Assembly: GCA_030248135.1 (NCBI GenBank)
Contig: JASANC010003917.1
Span: 152,443-216,442, forward strand
DNA from: Theristus sp. LFF4_11
Lineage: Eukaryota; Nematoda; Chromadorea; Monhysterida; Xyalidae
Length of the DNA: 64,000 bases
Reading direction: 5' to 3'
Shown one piece after another: positions 1-13,500 of the stretch. Every line of letters begins with the position of its first letter. The stretch's first letter is position 1. The notes below the pieces were generated by a model, which was not told the origin of the DNA, did not search any database, and worked only from the letters and a program-made list of their open reading frames with translations. The position numbers and the translations under genes are program-made.

Positions 1-1502
1 AATGCTCCGATTTCAAAACTGAAAACCCGCTCTTTCATGGAAAACAGGCAACACACTAACCACCGGTGCAGGTCTGCTGTTGCTAATGCACATTGCTAAT
101 TCACTGATTCAAACATTGCGTCAAAACGCTGCTAAAACGGGACGACGCATGAAACGACAGCAAAAAGAAACCATTTCAGCAGGTGACGCACACGCTGCAC
201 GACAATAAGCAGGTATACAATGGTGTGGCGAGCAAACCATCTCAGCTGCATGTCAAAACTGTTGACCAATGGAATACGGTATCTACTGTATTGGGTCTCG
301 ACGCGGTTCCACACATGCACAAATTTCGATTAACAAAACAGATCAGAACAAATATCCACTCCAACCTTACCAGGACCTTTGGCGACCACGGCAGATGGCA
401 ATGAGATCGTGTCAAGACCCAATACGGCAACAACCGTAATCCGTGGGCTTGGAGCTTTTTTGGCATTCGATAACAGGTCGAGCTAATGTGGTATAGCATT
501 ACACACGGTTGGATTGGGTTCGGTCGTCTGAACCGAATAATAATGTTCCATAGTAGTACAAGACGAATGAACGTTCGAGACACGCTGACTGCAGCAGAAC
601 AATGGAATTTTGGCATTAGCCATTCTTCTTACCTGCCCTCGAAAACCAAAACACTCCAGACGTGGGAGAGAGAGCAAAATGTGTTCCACACACCCGGCTA
701 CCGCAACCAGCACGGCAAGCTGCTTCACAATGTTACAGAAGGCAAACCGACAGACTGAAAATGGAATGTGACCAACGATATCGAACTAATGCTGAATTCC
801 GGCACATTTACAGGCAGGTAGCATAACAAATTTTTGCCATTTCTGTTTTGTAGAGAACACCAAACTAAACTAAATCTAGAACAGCGTTCAGACGAGACCA
901 CACGTGCGCAAGCATTCACGTCAGCGTTCCGGTCTAAATTAATGAAAAATTGATAATAAAAAAAGCCCCGGCAAGCTGTTGTTGTTACGCGCGTTCCGTG
1001 GACAGTTTACAATCGTCCCAATTAAGGGCTATAAAAAAGGCAAATGCAACTGGTGAAAATAATACGGGCAATCAGGGATTCGCCGTTGATGCCGCACTGG
1101 TGTGTGATTGGCTTTTCATAACACGGTGTTCGAGCGTGAAATTAGCAGTGCTTTTGCAATCATCATGTTTGTTTGCTTTGAATTTGAAGCTGGATGAAGC
1201 TGAACATATTTCCATTCCACATTGCACTGGCACACGACACGGATATGATGAAACGTGCAATTCAGGACAACGTGTTGTTCTATATTTGGTTGCTTTTCAC
1301 CTAGATCCTGCATTTGCAGATCTTGAATGATGCAAGAAATCCAATAAGTGGAGAGAAAACTGGGGAACGGAATTTCGTCTAAAAGCATTCTACGCACAGG
1401 CACAGTTGCAACTGACATTTCCGAGCTAATAATAATATAAACATGAAGCAGAGAGTGGACTTCTGGGCAACATACAGTACGTATGTGCCACCGCAAATTA
1501 TG
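1..1502. other. intergenic, no gene recognised
   Basis: AT-rich sequence with only short open frames on both strands. I saw no conserved protein motif, no chain of splice sites joining open frames, and no RNA gene. It ends where composite repeat copy 1 begins. Confidence 0.5.
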
Positions 1503-1837
1503 ATTATCTAAAAATGCGGGAGACGCATATAAAAGGAGGAATATGGCCTTGTGTAAGCAGTGAAAGACTTGGCTCGACAACGCTTTTCAAGTCTCTGATG
1601 TGGTACACACGGATACAAGTACATAAGAGTTATATTTTTGCGCCGCGTTTGCTGTTTAAAAGCTTGCTGAAAAGCGTAAAAACTTTGAAGTTATTTTTCA
1701 ATTGTCCTCTTCAGTTTAGTCTAAAATCACACCATGTGCGAAATTCTGTAAATTCTGTGCAAAAACAGAAACATCAGAAATTGCAAAATATTGCTGCATG
1801 TAGCTTTATCGTTGTTGTTGTTGTTGTTTTGTTGGGA

Positions 1838-2009
1838 TTTTTAGGCGATGTTTTTAGCCAGGGCTAACCCAGAGAAGCGTACAGAACGCCATTGAGTAGG
1901 GCGCCCATTGAGTTTTCTCTGTCATTAAGTGCCTACATACCCCTCGGCGGGGCTCGATCCCCCGAGCGCATGTAGTCTAACGCACTACCACCAGGCCACG
2001 AGGGTGACA
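1838..2009 (-). repeat. tRNA-derived SINE-like element
   Basis: Read on the minus strand it starts CCTCGTGGCCTGG with an A-box-like TGGCCTGGTGG, then a B-box-like GGATCGAGCCC, and ends in a tail containing GGGTTAGCCCTGG and GCCTAAAAAT. The same head and tail occur at 35454-35620, and in split form around 14437 and 15085. The paired internal Pol III boxes support a tRNA-derived SINE. It sits inside module A of composite copy 1. Confidence 0.6.
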
Positions 2010-2559
2010 ATTGTTGTTGTTGCTAACGTACGCACCGCTGTGCATACAGCAGCACCAGTGCAAAAAGTGTTGTCTTTCGTTGATTTTCACCCTTTTTACC
2101 AAACTCTTGTGACAGGATAAACCGGTGAGTCATTGCCACAGAAGGAGACCTTGCGTTCCCCAACGCCTCTGCGATACACTTTGTGCAAACCAGTGTCAGC
2201 GATCTAAAGTCTGATCGTTATTTTAGTGGTTTTAGTGGTCGCTAAATGCTAGAAAAAAAGCAAATGTGAAAGTTTCATTTGTCTACAATGTACGAGGGTT
2301 GCCACTTCCAACCGAAATAAAAAATAAACGGCGCAAAAATATGACTCTTATGTACTTGTATCCGTGTGTACCACATCAGAGACTTGAAAAGCGTTGTCGA
2401 GCCAAGTCTTTCACTGCTTACACAAGGCCATATTCCTCCTTTTATATGCGTCTCCCGCATTTTTAGATAATATTCTGACTTTTACATAAGCCCCGAAGGT
2501 CGGACCAAAATCACAATACGTTGGTCACACATTCTTCTAAACCCCGGACAACTCAGGTT

Positions 2560-4510
2560 TTTCATTTTTTGTTTTTAGGCCAATTTCGCCTATGCTATTT
2601 CTACGGCCCATTCGCCCAAAATCGTCACGATTCAGTACCTAGAATTTCTCACATAAGAAAACTGACCCAAAAGCAGTGATCGGCGGTTGAATTATCCTGG
2701 AAAACACAGTTTTCTTGTTTTTCATTTCTGGACCGGTTTCACTAAATTCCACGGCCGATTCGCCCGAAATCGTCACGATTCGAAATCTAAAGTTGATCAC
2801 GTAAGAAAACTAACCCAAAATCTGTTATCAGCGCATTGAATTACCCCGGAAAACACAGTTTTCTTGTTTTTCATTTTTGGACCGATTTCGCCAATTTCCA
2901 CGGCCAATTCGCCCAAAATCGTCACGATTCAGTACCTATAATTGCTCACATAAGAAAACTAACCCAGAATCCGTGATCAGCGCATTGAATTACCATGGAA
3001 AACACCGTTTTTTGTTTTTCATTTCTGGACCGATTTCGCCAATTTCCACGGCCGATTCGCCCGAAATCGTCACGATTCAGTATCTAGAGTTGCTCACATA
3101 AAAAACTAACCCAAAATCCGTGATCAGCGCATTGAATTACCCTGAAAAACACCCTTTTATTGTTTTTAGTTTCTGGGCCGTTTTCGCCAATTTCCACTGC
3201 CGATTCGCCCGAAATCGTCACAATTCAGCACCTAAAGTTGCTCACGTAAAAAAACTAACCCAACATCTGTTATCAGCGCATTGAATTACCATGGAAAACA
3301 CCGTTGTTTTGGTTTTTCAGTTTTGGACCGATTTCGCCAATTTCCACGGCCGATTCGTCCGAAATCGTCACGATTCAGTACCTAGAATTGCTCACATAAG
3401 AAAACTAACCCAGAATCCGTGATCAGCGCATTGAATTACCATGGAAAACACCGTTGTTTTGGTTTTTCATTTCTGGACCGATTTCGCCAATTTCCACGGC
3501 CGATTCGCCCGAAATCGTCACGATTCAGTATCTAGAGTTGCTCACTTAAAAAACTAACCCAAAATCCGTGATCAGCGCATTGAATTACCCTGAAAAACAC
3601 CATTTTCTTGTTTTTCGTTTCTGGACCGATTTCGCCAACTTCCACGGCCGATTCGCCCGAAATCGTCACGATTCAGCATCTAAAGTTGCTCACGTAAGAA
3701 AACTAACCCAAAATCCGTGATCAGCGCATTGAATTACCCTGGAAATCACTATTTTCTTGTTTTTCGTTTCTAGACTGATTTTGCCAATTTCCACGGCCGA
3801 TTCGCCCGAAATCGTCACGATTCAGCATCTAAAGTTGCTCACGTAAGAAAACTAACCCAAAATCCGTGATCAGCGCATTGAATTACCCTGGAAAACACCA
3901 TTTTCTTGTTTTTCGTTTCTAGACCGATTTCGCCAATTTACACGGCCGATTCGCTCGAAATCGTCACGATTCAGCATCTAAAGTTGCTCACGTAAGAAAA
4001 CTAACCCAAAATCCGTGATCAGCGCATTGAATTACCCTGGAAAACACATTTTTCTTGTTTTTCGTTTCTGGACCGATTTCGCCAATTTCCACGGCCGATT
4101 CGCCCGAAATCGTCACGATTCAGCATCTACAGTGGCTCACGTAAGAAAACTAACCCAAAATCCGTGATCAGCGCATTGAATTACCCTGGAAAACACCATT
4201 TTCTTGTTTTTCGTTTCTAGACCGATTTCGCCAATTTCCACGGCCGATTCGCCCGAAATCGTCACGATTCAGCATCTATTCGCCCGAAATCGTCACGATT
4301 CAGCATCTAAAGTTGCTCACGTAAGAAAACTAACCCAAAATCCGTGATCAGCGCATTGAATTACCCTGGAAAACACCCTTTTCTTGTTTTTCGTTTCTAG
4401 ACCGATTTCGCCAATTTCCACGGCCGATTCGCTCGAAATCGTCACGATTCAGCATCTAAAGTTGCTCACGTAAGAAAACTAACCCAAAATCCGTGATCAG
4501 CGCATTGAAT
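2560..4510. repeat. 149-bp tandem satellite (module B, copy 1)
   Basis: The word ATTCAGCATCTAAAG and its variants recur at 3671, 3820, 3969, 4118 and 4267, giving a period of exactly 149 bp. Units carry the fixed words ACGGCCGATTCG, AATCGTCACGATTCAG, GATCAGCGCATTGAATTACC and TTTTCTTGTTTTTCG. Near 4267-4310 one unit carries a partial internal duplication. The same satellite appears at 47160-48485 and, inverted, at 57900-59110. Confidence 0.9.
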
Positions 4511-5932
4511 TCCTACGGACTAGACCTTTTTCCTATTATTTTTCGTAGCTCAGACAAAATTTGTAAGAGTGAAAAGCTGATACCCAGTCGAAATGCTACG
4601 AACTGTAAAAAATGCACAATTTTGACGAAAAAAATGCCCGGGCAAAATTTTTTTTAAAATATACGAATGAAATTACCCCTGGAAACATTTTTGTTCGACT
4701 GTGAAAGTGTCGCAGGTATAAATTGAAAGGGCGCACACTTAAAACCAGGTGAAAACCCTGCGAACTTTTAAAAATGCCCAATTTTTACCCAAAAACAGGG
4801 TCTGGGTAAAAAATTAACCCAATTTTCAAAATCTCCGGATGGAATTACCCCAGGAAACATTTTTGTTTGACTGTGAAAGTGTCGCAGGTAAAAACTGAAA
4901 GGGCGCACACATGTTGATTACATACCAGAAAAAAAAAGGACAAAGGGAAATAAGTAACACGATTTTCAGAATAGGTTTTTCGTGTCTAGAGCGTATGAAA
5001 AATCGCCCGATGAAAATTTTTTCGCGGCTCCAAGCACAACTTTGGGTGTTCGTTTCGTGTGCACAGAACCAAGTTTGTGGCTTATACTATGCTCGCTGCA
5101 GGGCAGCGAGAAAGTTTGAAAAACGCGCGCGAGGGGAAAACGGCTCATATTATGCGTGATGCGCTATCCGCTCGCTGACGCTCGCTCGCGCATCCGCATG
5201 ATAATGCAGCAAGTTAGATGAAAATTTGCTGAATGTGTGTAGCGAAATCAACTTGCTAACACGTTCCAACTGCATAACGGACTACGGTTCTTAACCGAGT
5301 TTGGTCTCGACACGATCTCACCAGTAAAAGTGCATAATTATTGAGCGTAAGTTTATGTGCAATCAGCAGATAATAAGAAAAATTAAATGGACATGCGAGT
5401 TTTTTTGTCATTACCTCCTCTGAAAATCAAGGCAACACGACCGATAATGAGATCGTATCGAAACACCCAACCGCACGTACTTATGTACCATGGTTTCTGT
5501 CCGAAGTCACCCCGGCCGAGCACATATTGTATCAGAGTGCTCCTGACTTGTCCACTTGTTAAGCATGACGTAAAAGTGTAGGTACATTGTATATATGAGC
5601 GTTCATATATGTCGTACACTACCGACACTTCAAACGTACTACGTTTGAAATTGAAAATGTCAGTTTTCGAAAATATTCACGCATTTTCTTCTGCTTGAAC
5701 GCGCGCACCACACCGCAGACCTGTGCAACCATGGGAAAGAGATTGGATGAGTATGTGTGTGTGTAGTGTGGAGGTGGACACAGACAAGAATGGTTCACTT
5801 GTGTCGTTGAATGCTGAGTCGCTCAACTGAGTGGAATATCCGTATATGATGTTCAAAAGCATCATTTTCAAAACCACAGACGAACAGCAAAATGCAAATA
5901 CAAGTTTACTGAAACACCAAAAAAACCTGATT

Positions 5933-6066
5933 GGCTATCAGAGCGCCGTTCAGTTCAAATATGTTGTCAATTTGCAATCTCAAGTGAAAATGAACGGGTG
6001 GCTATCAGAGCGCCGTTCAGTTCAAATATGTTGTCAATTTGCAATCTCAAGTGAAAATGAACGGGT
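5933..6066. repeat. 65-bp direct tandem duplication
   Basis: Two adjacent, almost identical copies, each starting GGCTATCAGAGCGCCG and ending AAAATGAACGGG. The near identity implies a recent duplication. Confidence 0.9.
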
Positions 6067-7956
6067 TGGAAGCTCTCATATGAATAATCAGTTCTGATGG
6101 ATTTAGAGGCTAGATCAAGAAACAAAAACAGTACAGTGGCGCTGAGAGGCAAAAAATTGAAACGATCAATCAATGGAATTGAAAACGAAAAACAAAAAGA
6201 AAACAACGCCATTCCCCCACCCCCTGGATCGTGAACTGTCGGAAGAACACACGGATGCAAAATTACAGAAAAACACACCAGCAGCAGTTGAAATAAAAAC
6301 GGGGAATGGGGATAAAAACCGTTCACACCTTTTCAGAACTGTCGTGTTCGCGTGGAGGTTTGGTTTATTGCCTCTGATATTATCATTGCATCATGTTCAC
6401 ATTATTGTTGAAATTGCATAAACGTTTCGAAATCCGTGTGAAGGTGCGTCTGCTCAGCAGATCGGAATGTGTGCAGAATGCAGCAAGCGTGCGGAATCGG
6501 TCAAACAACAACAAACAAACAATCACAATTGGTTTGCATCATCATCAGTCATCAATGCGCGCAAACCGACACACAGACTCGAAAATGGAAAACGAGCGTC
6601 GCGCCACACTGGCAGGGCAGTTTGTTGCAACACGCCAAGTCGTTTCCGTCTGGAGGGTTTAGATCAACGACTTTAGTCTGCGTTCACAGCTGAGCTCATG
6701 ATGTTCGTTTGAAAGCACAGAATCAGATTTCGTTCAGTATTTCAAGTCAGGCCACACATTTGTACATACCTCGTTAGAATTAGTTCATTTTCAAAATCAC
6801 CCAACAAATATGCGGGAAAAAAAACCGAAAAATTTGCCGGTGAAAGCACAAAACACCCGAATGGAGTTTTGGCACATTGCAGCACATCCGTCAAGCCATC
6901 AGAAGGAATGGTGAAGATATCCGATCACAGGATTGAGAGATAAACGTCCCCGCCGTGTGGCCCCACCCCCAATGGAGGAGTGGGGGTCAATATTGTGCGG
7001 GTGTCAGGTGAACTCGCTCCACAGGCAACAGTGAAATGTGCAAAATTATCATGATTGGATTTATCGCAAAATTGTTGACACGCCTAAACACGTGCGGCTG
7101 TCACCAATCACGTCCAATAACACACTGCCACTAGCACATAGTTTGAAAGATTGATCATGCCGCACCAAATTTGTCAGAAACGACAAACAACTGTACAGTT
7201 TGGAAGTAGAGTGCGAGGTGTACCGCGGAGCATCGCCGAAAATCACCGTTCGTTCGGGCATCGCTTTAAGGGACTCCATGCACGGGTCTGCGCTTCAAAT
7301 CAACGATTACACTCCGCATGCACTTCAACCAGAAATCGCACTTTTTTTAAACGGGTGAAACTACAGATAAAAATTCCATTGACTTCATCCAAACACGGCA
7401 TCTTTGAATCTTCACCGCACATACCGGATAATAGCATTTTATTTTCCTCTTTCAGGTTCTTCAGAAACAAAGTGCCAGCAAACACAAACAGTGAAATGTT
7501 TTATTTGTTGAGCATTAGTAACATTCAACAAAGCGTTGAATGGAAGTTTTTTAATTGAACTCTTTTTTTTCAAAAGCAAACCCGATTCAGAACTGGTGTT
7601 CCGTGAAGACAATTACTCAAAACCATTCACCCAAAATAAATGGAGTTCACAAAAAAACAATGGAAAACACCCATATAACAAATACTCGATTTGGCATCTT
7701 TTTGACAATACATTTGAAAACAGAAGAATTCCTTTGAAACACCAACAATGATCATCGAGAATGTGCCATTATTGCGAGACTTCAATGCAAAAAATGAACA
7801 ATGACAATGGAAAGTGATTGGTGAACGCAAACGGCAAAAGTATGTGGATGTACAAAACAGCAGTTAGTGAAAATTGTGCAAAAAATGTTCCAAACACATT
7901 TTAATTGACTCAATTTGAAAATTCCCATGACAACACCCGTCCAACTACAGAAGACT

Positions 7957-8028
7957 GCATTCATGAAGCAGAAATAAGTGATCGCGTGTTTTAACAGAGC
8001 TCAGCGTCACAAATGCTTCATGAATGCC
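7957..8028. repeat. Small palindromic element (CATTCATGAAGCA family)
   Basis: Begins GCATTCATGAAGCAG and ends in the inverted form TGCTTCATGAATGC, about 70 bp apart. A related palindrome with the same ends lies at 25138-25220. This looks like a very short MITE or fold-back element. Confidence 0.6.
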
Positions 8029-8526
8029 GCTTATGCAACAAAAATAAGGCCAACTGGAACCAAATAATGTGGCCAAAATAATAATAACAAGAACACTTGA
8101 CGAAAAGTGGTACCAATATAGACATAGCAGTTATGTAGGTATGTTCACTGAAAACGATCACTGACAAATGAAGAACAGTTTTCAAAAAAACACATTTAAA
8201 AAGCACACAAGTAAACCAGGAAAAATCAGTTAATGAATGAAAACCAAAAAAGAGAGTTTCTTTTCCAGAAAGGTTAGAATGTTGTTCTTGGTTCTACACT
8301 CAAAAGGCAAGACAAAATCACACAAGCAACAACAAAGATCATTACGAACTGTGAATCAAAATCGACCGTGAAACGAAACTCGATGCTGCGAATGAAATGA
8401 CAAAAGCGCTAGATTCGGCAAAAAACGCGAATAACAAAAAAACACAACAAACAGCACAAAGAGCGCAAAGAGGACTGTACAAAGCCAAACAAAAACACAA
8501 CAAACAGCTCCAAACCAAAAAGCCAA

Positions 8527-10450
8527 TCAATCGGACAACGTCGCCAGTATGCGCGCGAGTTTCATCGTTTCAAGGGCGTACGTCGTGCAAGGACGGTCGA
8601 CCATGCTCGCGTACACCTCCGGCGAGCCGAGACCAAGCGCCAGCGGATTCAGCGTCGTTGGTGATTCGGCCTTGGAATTGAAACCGGCCGACGACGAGGC
8701 ACCCAACGACGATGGCTCGCCTGTTAACAGCACAGCAACAAAACAATTAATTCTGAAATTTGAAATGTCTGGTTCACAATGCAATTCGTTCTTGAAAAAA
8801 AAAACTCTGAAGTTTTGTTGATGGTGAAAATATGCAGCGATTTTGGGCTGCAGTCAAGAGCTTAGTGTGTTGTATTCTGTATGGAACATAAATCAGTTGG
8901 CTAGTTGGGCACACAAATTAGCTTAGAATTTTTTTAGCACAAAAAATAATGCACAGTTCGTCATGTTCACGGCACAAAGTAGTGCAATGTCATTTATCAA
9001 CATTTGGAGTGCAATCAGTTTCGAAGTTCTGTGAAAGACCAAAAACGTAGAAGAAATTAGTGGCTTTGGTATTTTCTCACGCATTTTCGAGCAAGTTATC
9101 AATTAAAGCATCTTTTTTATACTCGAACGAATCAATAGAACTTGATTCGTTTTCGGAGTCAAAAGTGAGAGGACACAAAAACGACGCGAAACGAAACCGC
9201 AAACAGCGGACAACTCCACGTATGGAGGTGTTTTATGCCATGAACACGACGGATGATTGTGTCCAAAAAACCAAGAGCACCAAAGCCGGACGACGCGGTC
9301 GAGTTGTCGCGGGCGCGAGCGACGCAGCACGCATCTACAGGTTGACTCGGCTGCGCTGATTGGCTGGCGACAGTGCACGGCTGCACGCTGATTGGCTCGC
9401 AGGGCAATTCAGCAGCGGCCGCTTTCTGCTGCTGTTTCGCGAGTTTCTTGCGTTGCGATTTCGACAGTGCCGTTGGCTGAGCGGTGATGGCCGGCTGCTG
9501 GTGCGTTGCCACTGCTTGCTCTTGCGTCTCTAGTAGCAGCGGTATTTGGTGATATAATGGTTGTGCTGCTACTTGTAGCTGTTGTCCCAGACGCTGTAGT
9601 TGTTGCACTTGTTGCCGTTGTTCGTCTAGATTTTGTTCCACTGACGGTAACTGAAGTTGTTGCTCAATTTGTCGCCGTTTTCGTTCTATCTGCTGCAGTT
9701 CTTGGTCTACGCACTGCAAACGCCGCTGTGTCTCGCACTGCACCACGTCGTCTGCGTGTTCACGATGACGCTGTTGCCGTTGCGCGAGCACTGATTTCAC
9801 TCGTTCGAATTGCTGTGCATGTCGCTCGACAGACTGGAGGTACTGCTGAAGTTGCAGTTGCGCTTTCTGTTGTTGTTGCTCTTGTGGTGAGCGCGGGTGC
9901 TGCTGCTGTGGAGTTTGTGCACCACCAGCTTGGCGTTCAGTGGCGACGCTGTCAGCAACAATCGGCTGGTGACGTGGTGCCACTCCACTGCCTGTTGAAT
10001 GGGATGACACCACGCTAGCAGCGCACGCTGCCACAGACGTCGTCTCTTCGGCCTGAAAACGTCATCCAGCAGTGTGCGCAGCTTTGCTGGTTTGGAAACT
10101 GGTTTTCCTTGTGCATATGCCTGACACTTACAATGTGTCGAATGAAATCAATCAATCCAGTAGGCCGGACTCGAAGCTAGATCTAAATCCGAAACTTCAG
10201 CGCATAACCTTGCGTTACTGGTAGGGTAGGCCAATACACAGACAGCATAATCAGCAATCATACGAGGTTGGTCAAAAACGATGATTCGCTTTGAAGCATC
10301 ACCCTCAAAATGTCACTTTTTGTGCAACGTTCCCCATCCAGCCTGACCTGTTCCACCACGGGCGTCGTCTTCCTGGTGTGTTGCTGCTGTTCAAGCATCT
10401 GATAGTGTGCCTCCAGCAAATCGTCGTACTCGGCGTTTCTTGGTGACTGC

Positions 10451-10508
<58 letters not shown>

Positions 10509-13500
10509 GATCGTGACGTTCAACATCAGCATCGTTGAATGGTATTGGCGACTTGGATGGCACGTATTTGGCACACTGGAAATAAATAGCGACGTATCTA
10601 GATACAAAACATTGGTACGGTACGGTGTCTCAATCAAGAGCTGGGCCAGGCAGAGCGGTTCAAAGTCACCAAAACTACGACAGCACAGAACGGAGTGATG
10701 AACAGCCACACACACACAACCAAACAAGTTAAAACAGTCAACTGCGTAAACTCTTCTCGCCAAAGTTTCAGGGTGTTGATCTTCTTCTCGAACACACCAG
10801 ATTATCAAACCGATCTAAATATGTTCGTTAACAGATTATCCGACCGATATATGCTCGTTGGTGTAGTGCCAATCGTCCGGAATGTTCAAGAACAGCCACC
10901 CGTAGATGCCGCCCTCTCGCGCCACCTCGCCCCTGAACGTCGGATGCAGCTCTTTCTCGAGCTCTTCCAGTTGCTCATCGTCCTTCGTCAAAGTGCCGTG
11001 GCGCATTTTCAGCAGCGTCGTCACGTCGCTGATGATGAAAAAAAACGTAACGTTTAGAGTTTTCCCAAGAAAACGAGATTCGGAAACAGTGCACGGCATC
11101 GACGTCAGTTCAAACGAGAGTCGATGCCGCAATTTTCGTCTTTCAACGTGAAACAAAGCCGGAGCAGCGCGCTCACCGAATCAGCATCTGTTTGTTTTCG
11201 ATCAGACCGGACAATCCGTCCAGTTTCACGGACGCGTGTTCGTGGTGGCCAGTGGCCCTGTGCTGGTGACACGACAGACGCACCCGCCCGCTGCTGCTGT
11301 CGACCTCTGCAAAGCTGTGCGGTCACTTTCACAACTGAAAACGGTCGTTTGTGGTCAAGTCAGGATTGCTGGTTCCAAAAAGCGCGTGGTCTGGAGAAAA
11401 ACACTCCGTCGTCAACACAGTGGAAGCTGCAAAAACACACCCGCACACGGCACACACATACACCACATTGCGACAGTTATCGATAGCAGCGTATTTGTGT
11501 GTTTGTTCTCGCGGACTGTGCAACATTATTGTGTTGTTAAATCACGTGCACACTGTCTCGACTAGCCACTACTAGCACCAGGTAATAATCTCTGATCATA
11601 ACGCATGATGGTGGATGCACTGTGGTGTGCTTCGTGCTGAAGTACGGAATGGCCGAGTAAATATGGCAGCTTTTTTTCAGGGTGCAAGGAGCGAGCGAAA
11701 TTTGAATGAAAGAAAAAACCGTTCAGAAACCAAATTGTGTGCCAAATTTGGCGCGCTTTTTCAGACTAATGGATTCTTCATGCTATTCTGTTCATTTTTT
11801 TGTGCTTTGCGCACATGATTAGTTACTATGTTGGTATTTCTGAAAAAGACAACTCCTAGTCTGAGACCGATTCCGCCTTGATGGACTGCTTTATTCATTC
11901 CGCCATACTGTACAGCGTGATTGTTTAAACCTGTCACTTCTTTCGCAGAATGCGGCGCCCGCGATACCATTCGTTTTTCGTATTGAAATTCAACGTTTCG
12001 CCCACTCCGTATTCTGCGAACCCGTGACCGGTTTAAACAAACCTACGTTAGCGGTTAGCAAAAAGGCAAAAGGCCTTCAAGCGACCATAACAGCAAACCA
12101 ACCGCGACTCGACGACGTTCTGCTAGCGCTGCGACTGCGATCATCCGGTAGCACGACACCCGGCAGCGACTGAGCGACTGACGGATGACGCTGTCGGATG
12201 GCGTCTGGTGGAGAAGAAAACTTGAACGAAAAATGCTGCTGTTGTTGTAAATACGTAAGCCTGGGTGAGTCGGGCAGTTGAAACTTCATGCATCCACCAT
12301 CCACCACAATTGAAAAGCTCCAAAAACTCACCGAAACTGAGATTAGCGTACGGATCGACATTGCCGTCCCAGTCGTCGTCGTCGAAGCTGTCGTTGAAGT
12401 AGGCCGATGACAGGCGATCTGACGGACGGTGCTGTTGTGATTGGTTGGAAGCAGCAACGGTCTGTTGTTGTGATTGGTTGGAAGCAGCAACGGTCTGTTG
12501 TTGTGATTGGTTGGAAGCAGCAACGGTCTGTTGTTGTGATTGGCTGAAAGCAGCAGCCGCTGTCTGCTGTTGTGGTTGTATTGATGAATCTCGTTGGTGT
12601 TGGTTTGCACTCGAACTCGGTGCAGCGCTGTGACGCTCCTGCAGTGAGGAACAGACCAAAAGTTGGCAATCCGAAATCTAACCTGCCAAGTGCCGCCCGC
12701 AGTTGCAAAAAAACAAAAAACGGACTGTTTGCTACTCGATCGCCGTGCTAACAACCCACTGTTTATTGTTGGGTTCCGTGTTCCAGTTCGAAAATCGCAA
12801 AGCTCGTGCAGGTTCCATTTCTCTTTTCTTCTCCAAAAATTGTAAGCAACAAAAAAACAAAACAAAACAGAACACCGCAAGTTTTCATGAAAAAATAAGC
12901 ACCAATTCCACCGACCTGACTGCGACTGCGTTGGCGTCCGCCAGTTGAGGATTCAGAGGGATTCTGAGAGCGTTCTGGCAGGCGGTTGGTTAAATGCGTG
13001 TTACAGTTGGTGGAAAAGTCCTTGACCAAATGCGCCCTCCAATGCGGCACGTTCAGCTTTGGCAGCTCTTTGTTGTGATGGCGAGCTTTTGAGGGTGCCT
13101 TCGCCGTCGCACCAGCACTGCCGCAGGCTGCTGCGTTCTGAAAAAGAGAAAAACTGTGTCTGAAGCCGGCCACTGAAGCACTAGTGCTGTAGTTCACAGT
13201 TGTTCTCACAGCCCATTATCATAGCACACAAAGTCACCACAGCCACAACAGCTCACCGCGCAGCCAGTATGTTTGTGTGCAACATTTTTTTTGCTGATGA
13301 CGTTTTTTTGACAAATATATCTTCAGTCGTCAGACGAGTTCGGTGTGTTATTATGTTCGACCATGTGCAACTGTTGCAAAATGAAGTGGGATATTCAGTA
13401 CCTCACTTTTCAGATACCTCCATGCTGCGCTCCAAAAAGCTGCGTTGATGCGCCGTGATTGATTGTCAAGAGAAAAGTACACAGAACACAACTGAGGCAA

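Larger units (their letters stand above)
1503..5202 (+). mobile_element. Satellite-bearing composite element, copy 1
   Basis: This 3.7 kb unit occurs three times in the window with the same order of parts. Module A (1503-2471) is a fold-back unit with about 140-bp inverted ends that begin ATTATCTAAAAATGCG. Module B (about 2472-4510) is a tandem satellite of about 13 units. Module C (about 4511-5202) has two degenerate units of a second repeat of about 173 bp and ends in a GC-rich hairpin, CGCATCCGCATGAT. No long coding frame is present, so it looks non-autonomous. A fold-back start, central tandem repeats and a terminal hairpin recall Helentron-derived elements; that assignment is inference. 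A SINE-like copy sits inside module A (1838-2009). Confidence 0.75.
5203..8526. other. intergenic, no gene recognised
   Basis: AT-rich spacer 3' of the Headcase-like gene. It holds a direct 65-bp duplication (5933-6066) and a small palindromic element (7957-8028). Open frames here are short, show no recognisable motif, and could not be joined by splice sites. Confidence 0.5.

Noticed and set aside
1514..1867. Open frame starting [16 protein letters not shown], recurring at 46035, 47063 and 60445
   Set aside because: It is the translation of the module A inverted end. The reading frame downstream is not shared between copies, so it is not a conserved protein.
9506..10018. 170-aa plus-strand open frame
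   Set aside because: Antisense shadow of the glutamine-rich exon 9 of the Headcase-like gene, which has matching splice phases on the minus strand.
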